Positions 31,048-38,241 of a stretch of DNA of 40,245 nucleotides are shown one piece after another; position 1 is the stretch's first letter, and the number at the start of each line of letters is the position of its first letter. Made by a program: the position numbers and the translations under genes. The notes beneath the pieces were generated by a model. It saw only the letters and a program-made list of their open reading frames with translations, ran no database searches and had not been told where the DNA came from. The stretch comes from a virus: positions 1-40,245 of IMG/VR virus record IMGVR_UViG_3300047496_000140. One strand, given 5' to 3'.

Positions 31048-31928
31048 CAGGGCTCCTTCGGCAGGGTTGGGTCACCGTCATCAGGGTGCCACCGCCGTTT
31101 AGCTTCTGGTTTCGGTTTTGACTTAGGTCCGAACAATCCTTGCCAGCCGGACCCGATCGAGGTCTCGATGATCCCCACCTGTGTGGGGGTATCGAATTCT
31201 GACAGCAGCTTGAGATGCAGGCCGAGGGTCAGGGGGTCCATCGGGAACCTACGCTTGCGGCGGTACTGGAGCCACTGTTGCCAGGCGAGAGGTGGAAGGG
31301 ACGCGTGAGCTTTAGGCTCTACCGGCTGGTCGGTGATCCCATCCAGCACCAGAGGGGGCGCGCTCGAGGCGCCCCCGTTCTTTTCTTGGTTCTTATCTTT
31401 ATCTAGGTCTATATCTCTATCTGCACTTTCAGAGACCGGCTTGTGACGCGTCACACCAAGGGTTACAGTCAGATCACCATGTTGTACGGCAACGTCACCT
31501 TTAGCGTTACTCGCTCGCCACTTGGCGGTTCTGTGCTTTCCATCCGCGGCGCGCTTCCTACGGGCAACAAGCTGATTCTTCAGGCAATAGCCCGGCAATT
31601 TGATTGTTCCGTTATCGAGTTCGAGGAGCCAGTCATTCGGGATGACGTCGCAGAAGCCCTCAATTCCCACCAAGGCGTTCACACCATCCGCTCCAAGGGG
31701 GAGTGTGTCGTCGTCACGGATGTAGGTGTCCGCATACTCCCAAAGGGTCACCAGCGCACCAAGTAACGCGGCGCGACCAAACCGTGACGCGTCACCGTTT
31801 GACAGATCATCCCCGCCCATGGAGCTGGTCTTGATCCCGATGTGGTAGCTGTCGAAAAGACGAGCCGCCGCCTCCAGCAGCCGCGGGTCATTGATCATGT
31901 CCTTCCAGAGCTTTATCCAGGTGTTCAC
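31047..31928 (-). CDS. Replication initiator-like protein with winged-helix N-terminus
   Basis: This 293-residue protein starts at GTG 31928 (GTGA overlap with the HTH gene). Residues 1-115 resemble a winged helix with WIKLWKDMINDPRLLEA and GRAALLGALVTLWEYAD helices; 115-140 are a basic patch; an acidic linker with DKDKNQEK follows near 170-185, and the C-terminus has LPPLAWQQWLQYRRKRR (about 218) and SIGSGWQGLF (about 262-271), hallmarks of phage replication-primosome proteins. It probably binds an origin and recruits the loader and host helicase. No polymerase gene is in the window. Confidence 0.65.
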   Translation of the reverse strand: MNTWIKLWKDMINDPRLLEAAARLFDSYHIGIKTSSMGGDDLSNGDASRFGRAALLGALVTLWEYADTYIRDDDTLPLGADGVNALVGIEGFCDVIPNDWLLELDNGTIKLPGYCLKNQLVARRKRAADGKHRTAKWRASNAKGDVAVQHGDLTVTLGVTRHKPVSESADRDIDLDKDKNQEKNGGASSAPPLVLDGITDQPVEPKAHASLPPLAWQQWLQYRRKRRFPMDPLTLGLHLKLLSEFDTPTQVGIIETSIGSGWQGLFGPKSKPKPEAKRRWHPDDGDPTLPKEP

Positions 31929-32179
31929 CGTGCGCGCCGTTCAGCGGCGCGCGCAGTATGGATATGGACCTGCGGCACCCCGTTCTTGGCGAACCACACG
32001 CTCAGAAGCTCCACCTGGTCGATGGTCGGCCGGTAGTCCGGGCTATTGGCCATCATGCGCACCGTGTGGCGGCGCACGCCTGACTCCAGAGCGATGCGCT
32101 CATGCCAGGACTGGCACTTCTTCAGGAACTGCACCAGCTCGGCGTAACTAAACCTGATCTCGGGGCAGGGTTCATCCAT
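31925..32179 (-). CDS. HTH transcription regulator (repressor/Cro-like)
   Basis: Start ATG 32179 is preferred over ATG 32203: AAGGCGAG lies about 9 bases upstream, whereas 32203 would have almost no leader. The 84-residue protein has a helix-turn-helix at about 25-48 (HERIALESGVRRHTV), an acidic flank and an Arg-rich tail. It is the first gene of the leftward unit and faces the ERF gene. It could repress the divergent promoters; a repressor or Cro-like role remains to be shown. Confidence 0.65.
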   Translation of the reverse strand: MDEPCPEIRFSYAELVQFLKKCQSWHERIALESGVRRHTVRMMANSPDYRPTIDQVELLSVWFAKNGVPQVHIHTARAAERRAR

Positions 32180-32190
32180 CAAAACTCGCC

Positions 32191-32220
32191 TTGACGTATC
32201 CATGAGGTGCCAGCGATAGT
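32191..32220 (+). promoter_or_regulatory. Rightward sigma70-like promoter (predicted)
   Basis: TTGACG (32191-32196), an 18-base spacer and GATAGT (32215-32220) resemble sigma70 boxes (5/6 and 4/6 matches). It would drive the rightward ERF gene starting at 32264. The -10 overlaps that of the leftward promoter. Confidence 0.45.
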
Positions 32221-32243
32221 AGCGGCGCTCGCCAAACAGTCAA
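32216..32243 (-). promoter_or_regulatory. Leftward sigma70-like promoter (predicted)
   Basis: On the minus strand, TTGACT (+ coordinates 32238-32243) and TACTAT (32216-32221) are 16 bases apart, giving 5/6 and 4/6 matches to sigma70 boxes. It would drive the regulator gene and downstream replication genes. Its -10 lies over the rightward -10, so the two promoters are face to face. Confidence 0.45.
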
Positions 32244-32263
32244 GCCCAAGAGAGAGGGAACCC

Positions 32264-33301
32264 ATGCAAGCCAAGAATCCGGCGCCCGCTGAGGCGTCGC
32301 AGGATCTGCAATTCGAGATAGCCGCCCAAGAGCCACTCGAGCACTCGCAGTTAATGCATTCGCAGGTCGAGGCCCAGCAGCGCACGCTCGAGGGGCAGAT
32401 CGCCGCCCAGGTGCAGCTCCTGAAGCTCCAGGCCGAGGAGCGCCAGCGCGAGCGTCTGGCAGGCCCTGACCCGATGGTGATGCATTCGCTGCTCGCCAAG
32501 GCGCAGGCGGAGTTTAAGCCGGTGGTGCGCAATCGCACCGTGGAGGTCTGGAGCCAGCGCACCAACCGCTCCTACACCTTCAGCTATGCGGAATTGCACT
32601 CGGTGCTCAGCGCGGTGATGCCGGCGCTGAATCGCTACGGCTTCTATTTCCGCCAGTACTTGGACCCGGCCGATTCGATGATCATGGTGAGCGAGCTGCT
32701 GCACGCCCATGGCCGCATCGAGGGCCGGGTCAAGATATTCCTACTCGGCAATGATGGGCAGGCCTACAACTCAGCCCTCACCTATGCCCGGCGCGCAGGG
32801 GCGGTGCTGCTCTTTGGGGTGGCCGCCGAGGATGACGATGACGGCAACCTTGCCAACGGCAATGAGGCCACGGTCACGGGGGCGGGGCGCAAAACAGCAG
32901 GGAAAAACCCTCCGGCTGCAACGGCTGCTAGGGCGAGCGACCCGGCTGACAAGCGTCCCGCCCCTGTCCATCCCGAGGCGGTGAAGCAGAAGGCCGCCGA
33001 GATCCGCCAGCAGCTCCCGCAGGAGGATGGTGCGGAGCCTGATGTTCCTGAAGGAATGGAGCTCGAAAAGGCCGAAGGCATGATCGTGGATGCCTGCCAG
33101 GAGCTTCAGGAGGCCGCAACCGAAGGGCGCGCGCACGGCATTGAGCAGATCTGGGGCGAGATCCGCGGCAACCAGTATGTGGCGACGCGGGTGTGGCGCA
33201 AGCTCAAGGCCGACTCGCCGGACCTGTTTAAGACCATCAAGGCCACCCTCGACAAGGCCTTCCCGCAGGCCGCCACCGGCAAGCGGGGCGACCGTGGCTG
33301 A
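32264..33301 (+). CDS. erf: ERF-family single-strand annealing protein
   Basis: Start ATG 32264 follows GAGGGAACCC; a GTG at 32207 would overlap the control region. The 345-residue protein has an early Gln-rich helix, then an ERF core at about 70-195 with FSYAELHSVLSAVMP, GFYFRQYL, and the ALTYARRAGAVLLFGVAAEDDDDGN signature (family form: TYARRYAL...G..DEDDDGN). The C-terminal half is Ala/Pro-linked and acidic. ERF proteins anneal single strands for recombination and genome circularisation. It heads the rightward operon. Confidence 0.85.
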   Translation: MQAKNPAPAEASQDLQFEIAAQEPLEHSQLMHSQVEAQQRTLEGQIAAQVQLLKLQAEERQRERLAGPDPMVMHSLLAKAQAEFKPVVRNRTVEVWSQRTNRSYTFSYAELHSVLSAVMPALNRYGFYFRQYLDPADSMIMVSELLHAHGRIEGRVKIFLLGNDGQAYNSALTYARRAGAVLLFGVAAEDDDDGNLANGNEATVTGAGRKTAGKNPPAATAARASDPADKRPAPVHPEAVKQKAAEIRQQLPQEDGAEPDVPEGMELEKAEGMIVDACQELQEAATEGRAHGIEQIWGEIRGNQYVATRVWRKLKADSPDLFKTIKATLDKAFPQAATGKRGDRG

Positions 33302-33596
33302 CCCGGACGGCAACCCGCAACTGGTGAAGGCGTTCGGGGTCGCCATCTGCCCCAACGAGGAGAACGGGATGGCCGAGGCGTGGCTCACCTTCAGGGGCGA
33401 CCCTGAGCGGGTGCTGCTGGCCTCCATCCGCATGGCGCTGCTCGACTTTGAGCCTGCGCTCTATGAGCGGTTCAAGGCGCTGGTGCGCGACTTCGGCACC
33501 GTGCTTGCGCTTGAGATGACCGGCGCCCCGCCTGCGGCGGTCACAGAAGGCGCAGGCAAGCCCCCGTGGGAAGCCCCTGATGCCACACCGCCGTAA
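33294..33596 (+). CDS. Unknown early protein
   Basis: Start GTG 33294 overlaps the ERF stop by 8 bp and has GGGG nearby. The 100-residue product has helix-rich sequence with AWLTFRGDPERVLLASIRMALLDF (about 28-50), consistent with a small single-domain protein. No known family. Coupling suggests co-expression with ERF. Confidence 0.55.
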   Translation: MADPDGNPQLVKAFGVAICPNEENGMAEAWLTFRGDPERVLLASIRMALLDFEPALYERFKALVRDFGTVLALEMTGAPPAAVTEGAGKPPWEAPDATPP

Positions 33597-33825
33597 GCTC
33601 TCGCGCCGCCAGGAGCGGCTCATCTTGCGAAAGGTGGCCTTGCGCAAGCGCCTAAGCAACAAGGCGCTCGCTTCCGAATTCGGCTGCTCGGTGAGCACGA
33701 TCCAGAAAACTACCGGCTGGAACCGCGAGAAGCGCGACCGCTTAAGGGACCGCGATGAGGCGCGCGCTGCGGCTGATCGCGAGGCCGCACGTCGACAACT
33801 TGATGCCTTCCCCACGGGCGACTGA
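33580..33825 (+). CDS. Small HTH DNA-binding protein
   Basis: Start ATG 33580 overlaps the preceding gene. The 81-residue basic protein has a helix-turn-helix at about 24-47 (LSNKALASEFGCSVSTIQK) and a long Arg/Asp-rich helix after it. It resembles small phage regulators. It could control the rightward genes or act as a packaging/replication partner; not proven. Confidence 0.6.
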   Translation: MPHRRKLSRRQERLILRKVALRKRLSNKALASEFGCSVSTIQKTTGWNREKRDRLRDRDEARAAADREAARRQLDAFPTGD

Positions 33826-33950
33826 TGGGCTCGATCGCCGTATTAGGTCCCGGCGCCTCGGTCGAGGAGCAGATCGTGGCGGGACGGTTCCAGGAGCCGC
33901 CTCCCCCGCCGCCGCTGCGCACCGAGCTCAGCGATGACGAGCGCCGCTGA
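33825..33950 (+). CDS. Short Pro-rich protein (41 residues)
   Basis: ATG 33825 overlaps the TGA of the HTH gene (TGATG) and the frame closes at 33950. The product is acidic with a run of six Pro at about 25-30. Beyond the stop, another frame shows an LKQALAMLAG-like tail, so a frameshift may have shortened the protein. No family recognised. Confidence 0.45.
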   Translation: MGSIAVLGPGASVEEQIVAGRFQEPPPPPPLRTELSDDERR

Positions 33951-34083
33951 AGCAGGCCCTGGCGATGCTGGCCGGCTGAATGCTCGAAACTGTGACGTAG
34001 ATCACTGGAACATTGGTAAATAGGCCATACCGAGCACAAGCGGTGGCGCATAGTAGGCTCACTTTCACAGGGAGTTCGAGATC

Positions 34084-34311
34084 ATGCCGAATCGAGCCAA
34101 CACGTCAACCACCAAACTGGCCCTCGCCGTGCATCGCGAGCTGCGCACGCTCTCGGGGCGCGCCAACCTCGCGGAGCTCCTGGAGCGCGCCGCCGCGCTG
34201 GAAAACGCGCTCGCTGACTTGGTGATGCTGGCCGCCCAGCACCGCGGCAAGGCCATGCAGGATAGCGTGCGCCGCGCCCGCGCTGCCATCGCCAAGGCGG
34301 TGCAGTCATGA
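34084..34311 (+). CDS. Small helical protein
   Basis: Start ATG 34084 with AGGGAG upstream. The 75-residue product is Ala/Leu/Arg-rich and almost wholly helical (LALAVHRELRTLSG; ENALADLVMLAAQ). It is first after a 133-bp gap (33951-34083) that holds no confident promoter or other feature I could identify. Unknown function. Confidence 0.5.
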   Translation: MPNRANTSTTKLALAVHRELRTLSGRANLAELLERAAALENALADLVMLAAQHRGKAMQDSVRRARAAIAKAVQS

Positions 34312-34493
34312 GCTCCCTCGACGCCGGCGCTGCGGCGGCCTCATGCACCAAATATCTCACCTACAGCCAGTATTGCGATTGGCGCAACGCGACCCGCCTG
34401 AACCGCTACCAGACCTTCGGGGAGCTGCGCGCGCTGTACCGGCGCATCTTGGCCGGTGCCACCTACGGGCGGCACTCGGGGCTTCAGTCATGA
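34308..34493 (+). CDS. Small unknown protein with Tyr/Cys
   Basis: ATG 34308 overlaps the previous stop (ATGA). The 61-residue product has two Cys (13, 23) and several Tyr in a mid region (KYLTYSQYCDWRNATR), then a helix. No known family. The stop overlaps the next start. Confidence 0.5.
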   Translation: MSSLDAGAAAASCTKYLTYSQYCDWRNATRLNRYQTFGELRALYRRILAGATYGRHSGLQS

Positions 34494-34750
34494 AGCGCGA
34501 GGAGATTCTTGATCTTTTCAACACCAGAGGGATTCCCATGAATACCGACGTTTTAAGCTCAGCCACCCCGCTCGCCACCGTCGAATGGTCCGAGGACCCC
34601 AAGGTGGATGCGGCCGCCCTCGTGGGCGCATGCCGCGACATTGTCGGGGCTGCCAGCCACCGCCCGCCCGGTGCGGTTCCCACCCGCCAGTTGCTGGCGA
34701 AGCTGCGCGCCGCGCTCACCCAGTTGGACCTGAACGAAAATGTCCGCTGA
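34490..34750 (+). CDS. Unknown early protein (two possible starts)
   Basis: ATG 34490 (ATGA overlap) gives 86 residues. A second ATG at 34538 has its own AGAGGG site and may be used instead. The sequence has a helical C-terminus with LLAKLRAALTQLDLNE and a mid acidic segment. No family recognised. Confidence 0.5.
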   Translation: MKREEILDLFNTRGIPMNTDVLSSATPLATVEWSEDPKVDAAALVGACRDIVGAASHRPPGAVPTRQLLAKLRAALTQLDLNENVR

Positions 34751-35411
34751 AGCCTTGGTCGGGGACCGCATCCCCAAGGATGCCGCGGCGATCTCGGACC
34801 AGGCGCTGGTGCTTGCGGATGAGACCCGGGGCTTTCAGGTCACGACCCGGCTTGAGTTCACCATCGCGGCCGAGAAGCTGCGCACGGTGAAGGGGTTTCT
34901 GCGGGATCTTGAGGCCCAGCGCACCAAGGTGACCGGACCCATGAATGAGGCCCTGCGCCAGGTCAACGAGTGGTTCCGGGGCCCGCGCGACAACCTTGAG
35001 CGCGCCGAGCGCACGCTTAAAAATGCGCTGGCGAGCTTTGAGGCGGCAGAGACTGCCAAGATCCGCGCCCAGGAGCGGGCAGCGGCCGAGGCTGCCAGAC
35101 GCGACCAGGAGGAGCTGGCGCGGCGCGCGGCGAGTGCTGAGGCCAAGGGTCAGGCGGCCAAGGCCGAGGAGCTCAAGGCCCGTGCGGCAGCCGTGGTGCC
35201 CGCCACGCCCGCACTCGCCCCTGTCAAAGCCAAGGCCATGGCCTTCACCGACGTCTGGGACATCCAGGTGGTGGATGCAGCACTCGTGCCGCGCGAGTAC
35301 CTGATGGTGGATGAGGCCAAGATTAAGGCGGTAGTCAAGGCCACCAAGGGCACCGTGCCGATCCCGGGGGTGCAGATCACGCACCGCCGCGATGTGCGGA
35401 GTGGGTCATGA
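34740..35411 (+). CDS. Coiled-coil protein, Gam-like position
   Basis: Start ATG 34740 overlaps the previous gene by 11 bp. Of 223 residues, about 35-160 form a Lys/Glu/Ala-rich coiled coil (EKLRTVKGFLRDLEAQRTK), and the C-terminal 60 hold VPREYLMVDEAKIKAVVKA and a GTVPIPGVQI end. Such coil-plus-IPGV proteins are common beside ERF/RecT genes and are often labelled nuclease-inhibitor-like. The inhibitor role is not shown here. Confidence 0.6.
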   Translation: MSAEALVGDRIPKDAAAISDQALVLADETRGFQVTTRLEFTIAAEKLRTVKGFLRDLEAQRTKVTGPMNEALRQVNEWFRGPRDNLERAERTLKNALASFEAAETAKIRAQERAAAEAARRDQEELARRAASAEAKGQAAKAEELKARAAAVVPATPALAPVKAKAMAFTDVWDIQVVDAALVPREYLMVDEAKIKAVVKATKGTVPIPGVQITHRRDVRSGS

Positions 35412-35635
35412 AGCTCTCACCCACCCAGCGGCACCTGCTTCAGGCGCTGGTCATGCGCGGGGAGATCCGCTGGCAGGACCTGCCGAAGTCACCCAACGGC
35501 GCCACGATCTCGTGCCGCACCTGGCGGCCGATGATCCGGGAGGGGCTCATCGCCCAAGCCTGGATTCAGGGCGGCGCTGCTGGCACGTACTACTTCGGCG
35601 CCACAGAGCTCGGGCGCAAGGCGGTGCAGTCGTGA
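35408..35635 (+). CDS. Small winged-helix-like protein
   Basis: ATG 35408 overlaps the previous stop (ATGA). The 75-residue sequence has helix-turn-helix spacing (LLQALVMRGEIRWQDLPKS then TISCRTWRPMIREGLIA) and a beta-turn strand (AGTYYFGATELG), the layout of a winged helix. It may bind DNA in the rightward regulon. Confidence 0.6.
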   Translation: MKLSPTQRHLLQALVMRGEIRWQDLPKSPNGATISCRTWRPMIREGLIAQAWIQGGAAGTYYFGATELGRKAVQS

Positions 35636-35820
35636 AGCGCGGCAAGATGCAGCAGACGCGCCGGCAGATCCTGGCTGAGGCGCGCGCTGAGTTCAGCAGG
35701 AGGGGCGGCATGGTCACCGGGGAGGCGAAGCGGCGCGGGGGGCCGGAGTACTATCGGGAGATGGCACGGCGCTCAGCCGTTGTGCGGCGCGCCAAGCGCG
35801 ATGCGAAGGGAGACAAGTGA
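35632..35820 (+). CDS. Small very basic protein
   Basis: Start GTG 35632 overlaps the previous stop (GTGA). The 62-residue protein is Arg/Lys-rich with a GGPEYYREMARRSAVVRR helix, suggesting nucleic-acid binding. No family recognised. Confidence 0.5.
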   Translation: MKRGKMQQTRRQILAEARAEFSRRGGMVTGEAKRRGGPEYYREMARRSAVVRRAKRDAKGDK

Positions 35821-36071
35821 TGCGCATCATACCGACCCCCGAGGAGCAGGCCTGGATGGATGCTTGGGCGGCATTGTCCGAGGAGGAGCGCAAGCGAATC
35901 TGGGCTCGCCGCGATTACATCCAAACTCTCAGAGGTCCATTCCCGCCGCTCGTGCCCAAGGCAGGGCAAACCATGAGGGATGCGGTGCTTGAGTCGATAG
36001 CAGAGCTGGACGCTATTCAGGATTGCGAAAGCGCTGCAGTGCCCGGGCCAGATCCGGGCCGGACGGCGTAA
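35820..36071 (+). CDS. Small acidic helical protein, end of rightward block
   Basis: Start ATG 35820 (TGATG) or GTG 35817 (GTGA). The 83-residue protein has a helix pair (EEQAWMDAWAALSEEERKRIWARR) and an acidic Ala/Asp end. Its last 59 bp overlap the end of the opposite-strand polyvalent gene, so the two operons converge. Unknown function. Confidence 0.5.
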   Translation: MRIIPTPEEQAWMDAWAALSEEERKRIWARRDYIQTLRGPFPPLVPKAGQTMRDAVLESIAELDAIQDCESAAVPGPDPGRTA

Positions 36072-37344
36072 ACCGACCTGTCAGGCTGGAAGACTCAAGC
36101 CCGGAGTCTTTGAGGGCCGGATGATACAGCCGGCCTTTTTCCCCCACAGCGAGCTGGTGTTGAGGCGGCACGGCGGATGCCAGACTATGAGCCTCGAATG
36201 GGCGCGTACCCTGTGGCGCACTCAGCATGGCCTCCGCGGTCCTGGCCCCCACCTCCCCGACGCTGTTGAAGTAGCCGCTCCTGTAAGGGTCCGTGCTCGG
36301 GCCATATTGCGTGGCCTCATGGAACTTATCCCCGAGTTGCTTGATGGCCGCGGCCTCTGCGGCGGAGAGCGCGCCGTTGCCCGACTGAGCATCGAGCCCC
36401 GCCTCGTGCAAATGTGGATTGAGGAGGTTGCTACCCTGGGGCATCCCCTCAAACTGCTGAACTGCGTGGGAAGTTTCGTGGACCACAGTCTTGCGCAGGG
36501 TGTCTGCATCAAGTCCGCCTGGCCCGATCGTCATTGATCCTGCGCGCTCGCCGGTCGGCTCGTAGTAGCCAGTCGCCCGGGGGTCCAGGCTGCTGTCGAA
36601 ATGGACGGGCAGCTCTGCCAGGCCGGGATAGGATTTGAAGGCGTCCCAGTCCGGGTGCACCACATCGCCTAAGGTCGCGCCGCCGGCTTTGATCTTATCC
36701 TGCGCGCCCGGGAGGATCGTTGCCTTGCTGTCGTCGATCCAGTGCCAGGGCTGCTCCTGGCCCCACTCGGCCGGGGTATTGTACTTCGAGGTCTGGTCCC
36801 AAATTTCCTGGTCGCTGGCGCCGGCCGCCTTCATAGCCTGGGCCTGCGCCGCGCGCGCTGGATCGTGGCTCGCCGCCTTCGCCCCGCCCCAGATATCGAG
36901 CTTCGAGGCATCACTCGCAAGTCCTAAGCCCTTGGCAAGATCCCCCGGGCTGATGAAGCTCCCGGCGACTTCGCCGGCCTGCTCAGGCCCCTGGCTCGCC
37001 TGGTTCCACAATGACGAGGCAGCGTTGCCGATGGCATCGAAGGGGTGCGCCGCGGCCTTGTCGAGACCGGTGCGCGCGTTCCCCAGGAACGTGTCGACGT
37101 CGTTGATCGGCATCATCGGATCGGCCGAGGGATCGGTCAGGGACTTGATCGCGTTCGATCCCCAGCGCTTGGCGAGCTCGTAGGCCTGCTTCGCCGGGTT
37201 CCAGATCATCCCCCTGCCGACGCCCAAGGCGACCGCGCCCGGGCCCTGCTGGTTCGCCGGGAGCTGGGCTATGTCTGCCGCAGGATCACCCGACCCGCCG
37301 GAGGCAGCCAGCGCTGCTGCCAGGTCTGACGGGTCGGCGCTCAT
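36013..37344 (-). CDS. Polyvalent-type protein with LPD23-like metallopeptidase motif
   Basis: Start ATG 37344 directly follows the TAA of a 51-residue membrane gene. Of 443 residues, 1-140 are Ala-rich and helical; at about 180-206 lies EIWDQTSK...WHWIDDSKA, a pattern seen in phage polyvalent proteins; 284-301 hold VVHETSHAVQQFEG (HExxH at 289-293), and 363-371 GEVGARTAE. Together these resemble the LPD23-type metallopeptidase domain of ejected or virion-borne polyvalent proteins. It may cleave a host protein after injection. It is the last gene of the leftward series and overlaps the rightward operon's end. Confidence 0.7.
   Translation of the reverse strand: MSADPSDLAAALAASGGSGDPAADIAQLPANQQGPGAVALGVGRGMIWNPAKQAYELAKRWGSNAIKSLTDPSADPMMPINDVDTFLGNARTGLDKAAAHPFDAIGNAASSLWNQASQGPEQAGEVAGSFISPGDLAKGLGLASDASKLDIWGGAKAASHDPARAAQAQAMKAAGASDQEIWDQTSKYNTPAEWGQEQPWHWIDDSKATILPGAQDKIKAGGATLGDVVHPDWDAFKSYPGLAELPVHFDSSLDPRATGYYEPTGERAGSMTIGPGGLDADTLRKTVVHETSHAVQQFEGMPQGSNLLNPHLHEAGLDAQSGNGALSAAEAAAIKQLGDKFHEATQYGPSTDPYRSGYFNSVGEVGARTAEAMLSAPQGTRPFEAHSLASAVPPQHQLAVGEKGRLYHPALKDSGLESSSLTGRFTPSGPDLARALQRFRNPE
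36090..36110 (+). terminator. Weak hairpin after the rightward block
   Basis: AAGACTC (36090-36096) pairs with GAGTCTT (36104-36110) across a 7-base loop, followed by TGAG. It lies 18 bases after the end of the rightward gene but inside the opposite coding region, and the T run is short. It is a possible terminator only. Confidence 0.3.
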
Positions 37345-37500
37345 TTACCCGACTGGCATGCGCCCAATGAGAATCGCGATCGCGATCAGGATGACAGCGA
37401 CGGGCAGCATCAGCGGGCCACCCTTCTGGGCGGCCGCAGCGATGCCCATCAGCAGGGCAACCAGTACCAGAATCATGACGAGGGTAACTGACAAGGTCAT
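37345..37500 (-). CDS. Small two-span membrane protein (51 residues)
   Basis: ATG 37500 has a strong AAGGAGAG site about 6 bases upstream, and the TAA is directly adjacent to the next ATG. The product has two hydrophobic spans (about 2-24 and 30-45) joined by a QKGG turn. This layout is that of small holins or phage membrane peptides. It lies in the lysis region; a holin role is possible. Confidence 0.6.
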   Translation of the reverse strand: MTLSVTLVMILVLVALLMGIAAAAQKGGPLMLPVAVILIAIAILIGRMPVG

Positions 37501-37510
37501 GCGGCTCTCC

Positions 37511-37906
37511 TTACGTGATGGTGATGGTGGTCACACCTGGGACCGCCTTCGGGAAGCTCTTGCACACCACGGCCGACTTCGCCCCTTCGACGCCGTTGGC
37601 ATCCACAGCGGTAATGGCCCAGTAGTAGGTGAGCCCCGCAGTGAGTCCGGTGCTGATGGTGTTGCCCGTTCCGGGCTTCAGGGTGCCGCTCACCATGGTC
37701 AGGCTCGTGGCGGTCGGGCCCTGGTAGAGGTTGTAGCTCACCGGGGCTGCGATCGCGGTGCCGTCGGTGTTGGTGGTGACCGCGGCGAAGGTGAGAGTCG
37801 CGACCGGGGCGGCTCCTGGGGTGCCAGGGACGCAAGTCTGGGCGGGAGCAAGCCCCCATACGCACGCTGCCGCAATCAGGGGGATGAATGACTTCAGTAT
37901 GCGCAT
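37511..37906 (-). CDS. Exported FN3-like protein
   Basis: Start ATG 37906 with AGGAA upstream. The first about 23 residues are a signal peptide (MRILKSFIPLIAAACVWGLAPAQ), with a possible lipobox-like AAAC. Residues 35-110 have strand spacing of a fibronectin type III fold (VSYNLYQG, TYYWAITAVDANGVEG). Such domains bind sugars or proteins on surfaces. It is unusual to find one with a signal peptide in the lysis region; it might act in the host periplasm or be a surface lipoprotein. Role unknown. Confidence 0.65.
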   Translation of the reverse strand: MRILKSFIPLIAAACVWGLAPAQTCVPGTPGAAPVATLTFAAVTTNTDGTAIAAPVSYNLYQGPTATSLTMVSGTLKPGTGNTISTGLTAGLTYYWAITAVDANGVEGAKSAVVCKSFPKAVPGVTTITIT

Positions 37907-37920
37907 GGGGGCGGTTCCTT

Positions 37921-38241
37921 TTAGGTGGCCGGGTTGAGGACGGCGACCAGGTTGGTGACAGGGGACGGGGACGCCAGGGTGACCGGCGGCACGATGACCG
38001 AGGCGGTAACGCCTGTGGACACGTTGCCCTGGGTGTCGGTGACCGTGACGGTGAAGTCGACCTCACCCGGGGTGGCGCTGATGTCCCCCGTTGTGAAGGT
38101 GACCGCATCCGGCGGGAGGTCCGTCGGAGCGCTCGGGTTGGCGGATGAGAGCACCGAGACCTTGGCGATATCGGTGGGGGCGAGCGCGGAGCCATCCTTG
38201 CGGGTGGTCGGCAGGACCCAGGTGAGTGTGGCTGTAAGCAT
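37921..38241 (-). CDS. FN3/Ig-like protein
   Basis: Start ATG 38241 (AAGGGA upstream) is preferred. An in-frame TTG at 38343 with a good AGGAGGG site would add 34 His/Arg/Pro-rich residues. The 106-residue product reads as one FN3- or Ig-like fold (LTATLTWVLP..., VDFTVTVTDTQGNVS). It lies next to the signal-bearing FN3 gene and may be its virion or cytoplasmic partner. The 131-bp stretch 38242-38372 upstream holds nothing else I can support. Confidence 0.6.
   Translation of the reverse strand: MLTATLTWVLPTTRKDGSALAPTDIAKVSVLSSANPSAPTDLPPDAVTFTTGDISATPGEVDFTVTVTDTQGNVSTGVTASVIVPPVTLASPSPVTNLVAVLNPAT

Noticed and set aside
31443-31766. Rightward 107-codon frame inside the initiator gene
   Set aside because: It looks more protein-like than most antisense frames, but the opposite frame has winged-helix and GWQGLF hallmarks and proper coupling, so I kept only that one.
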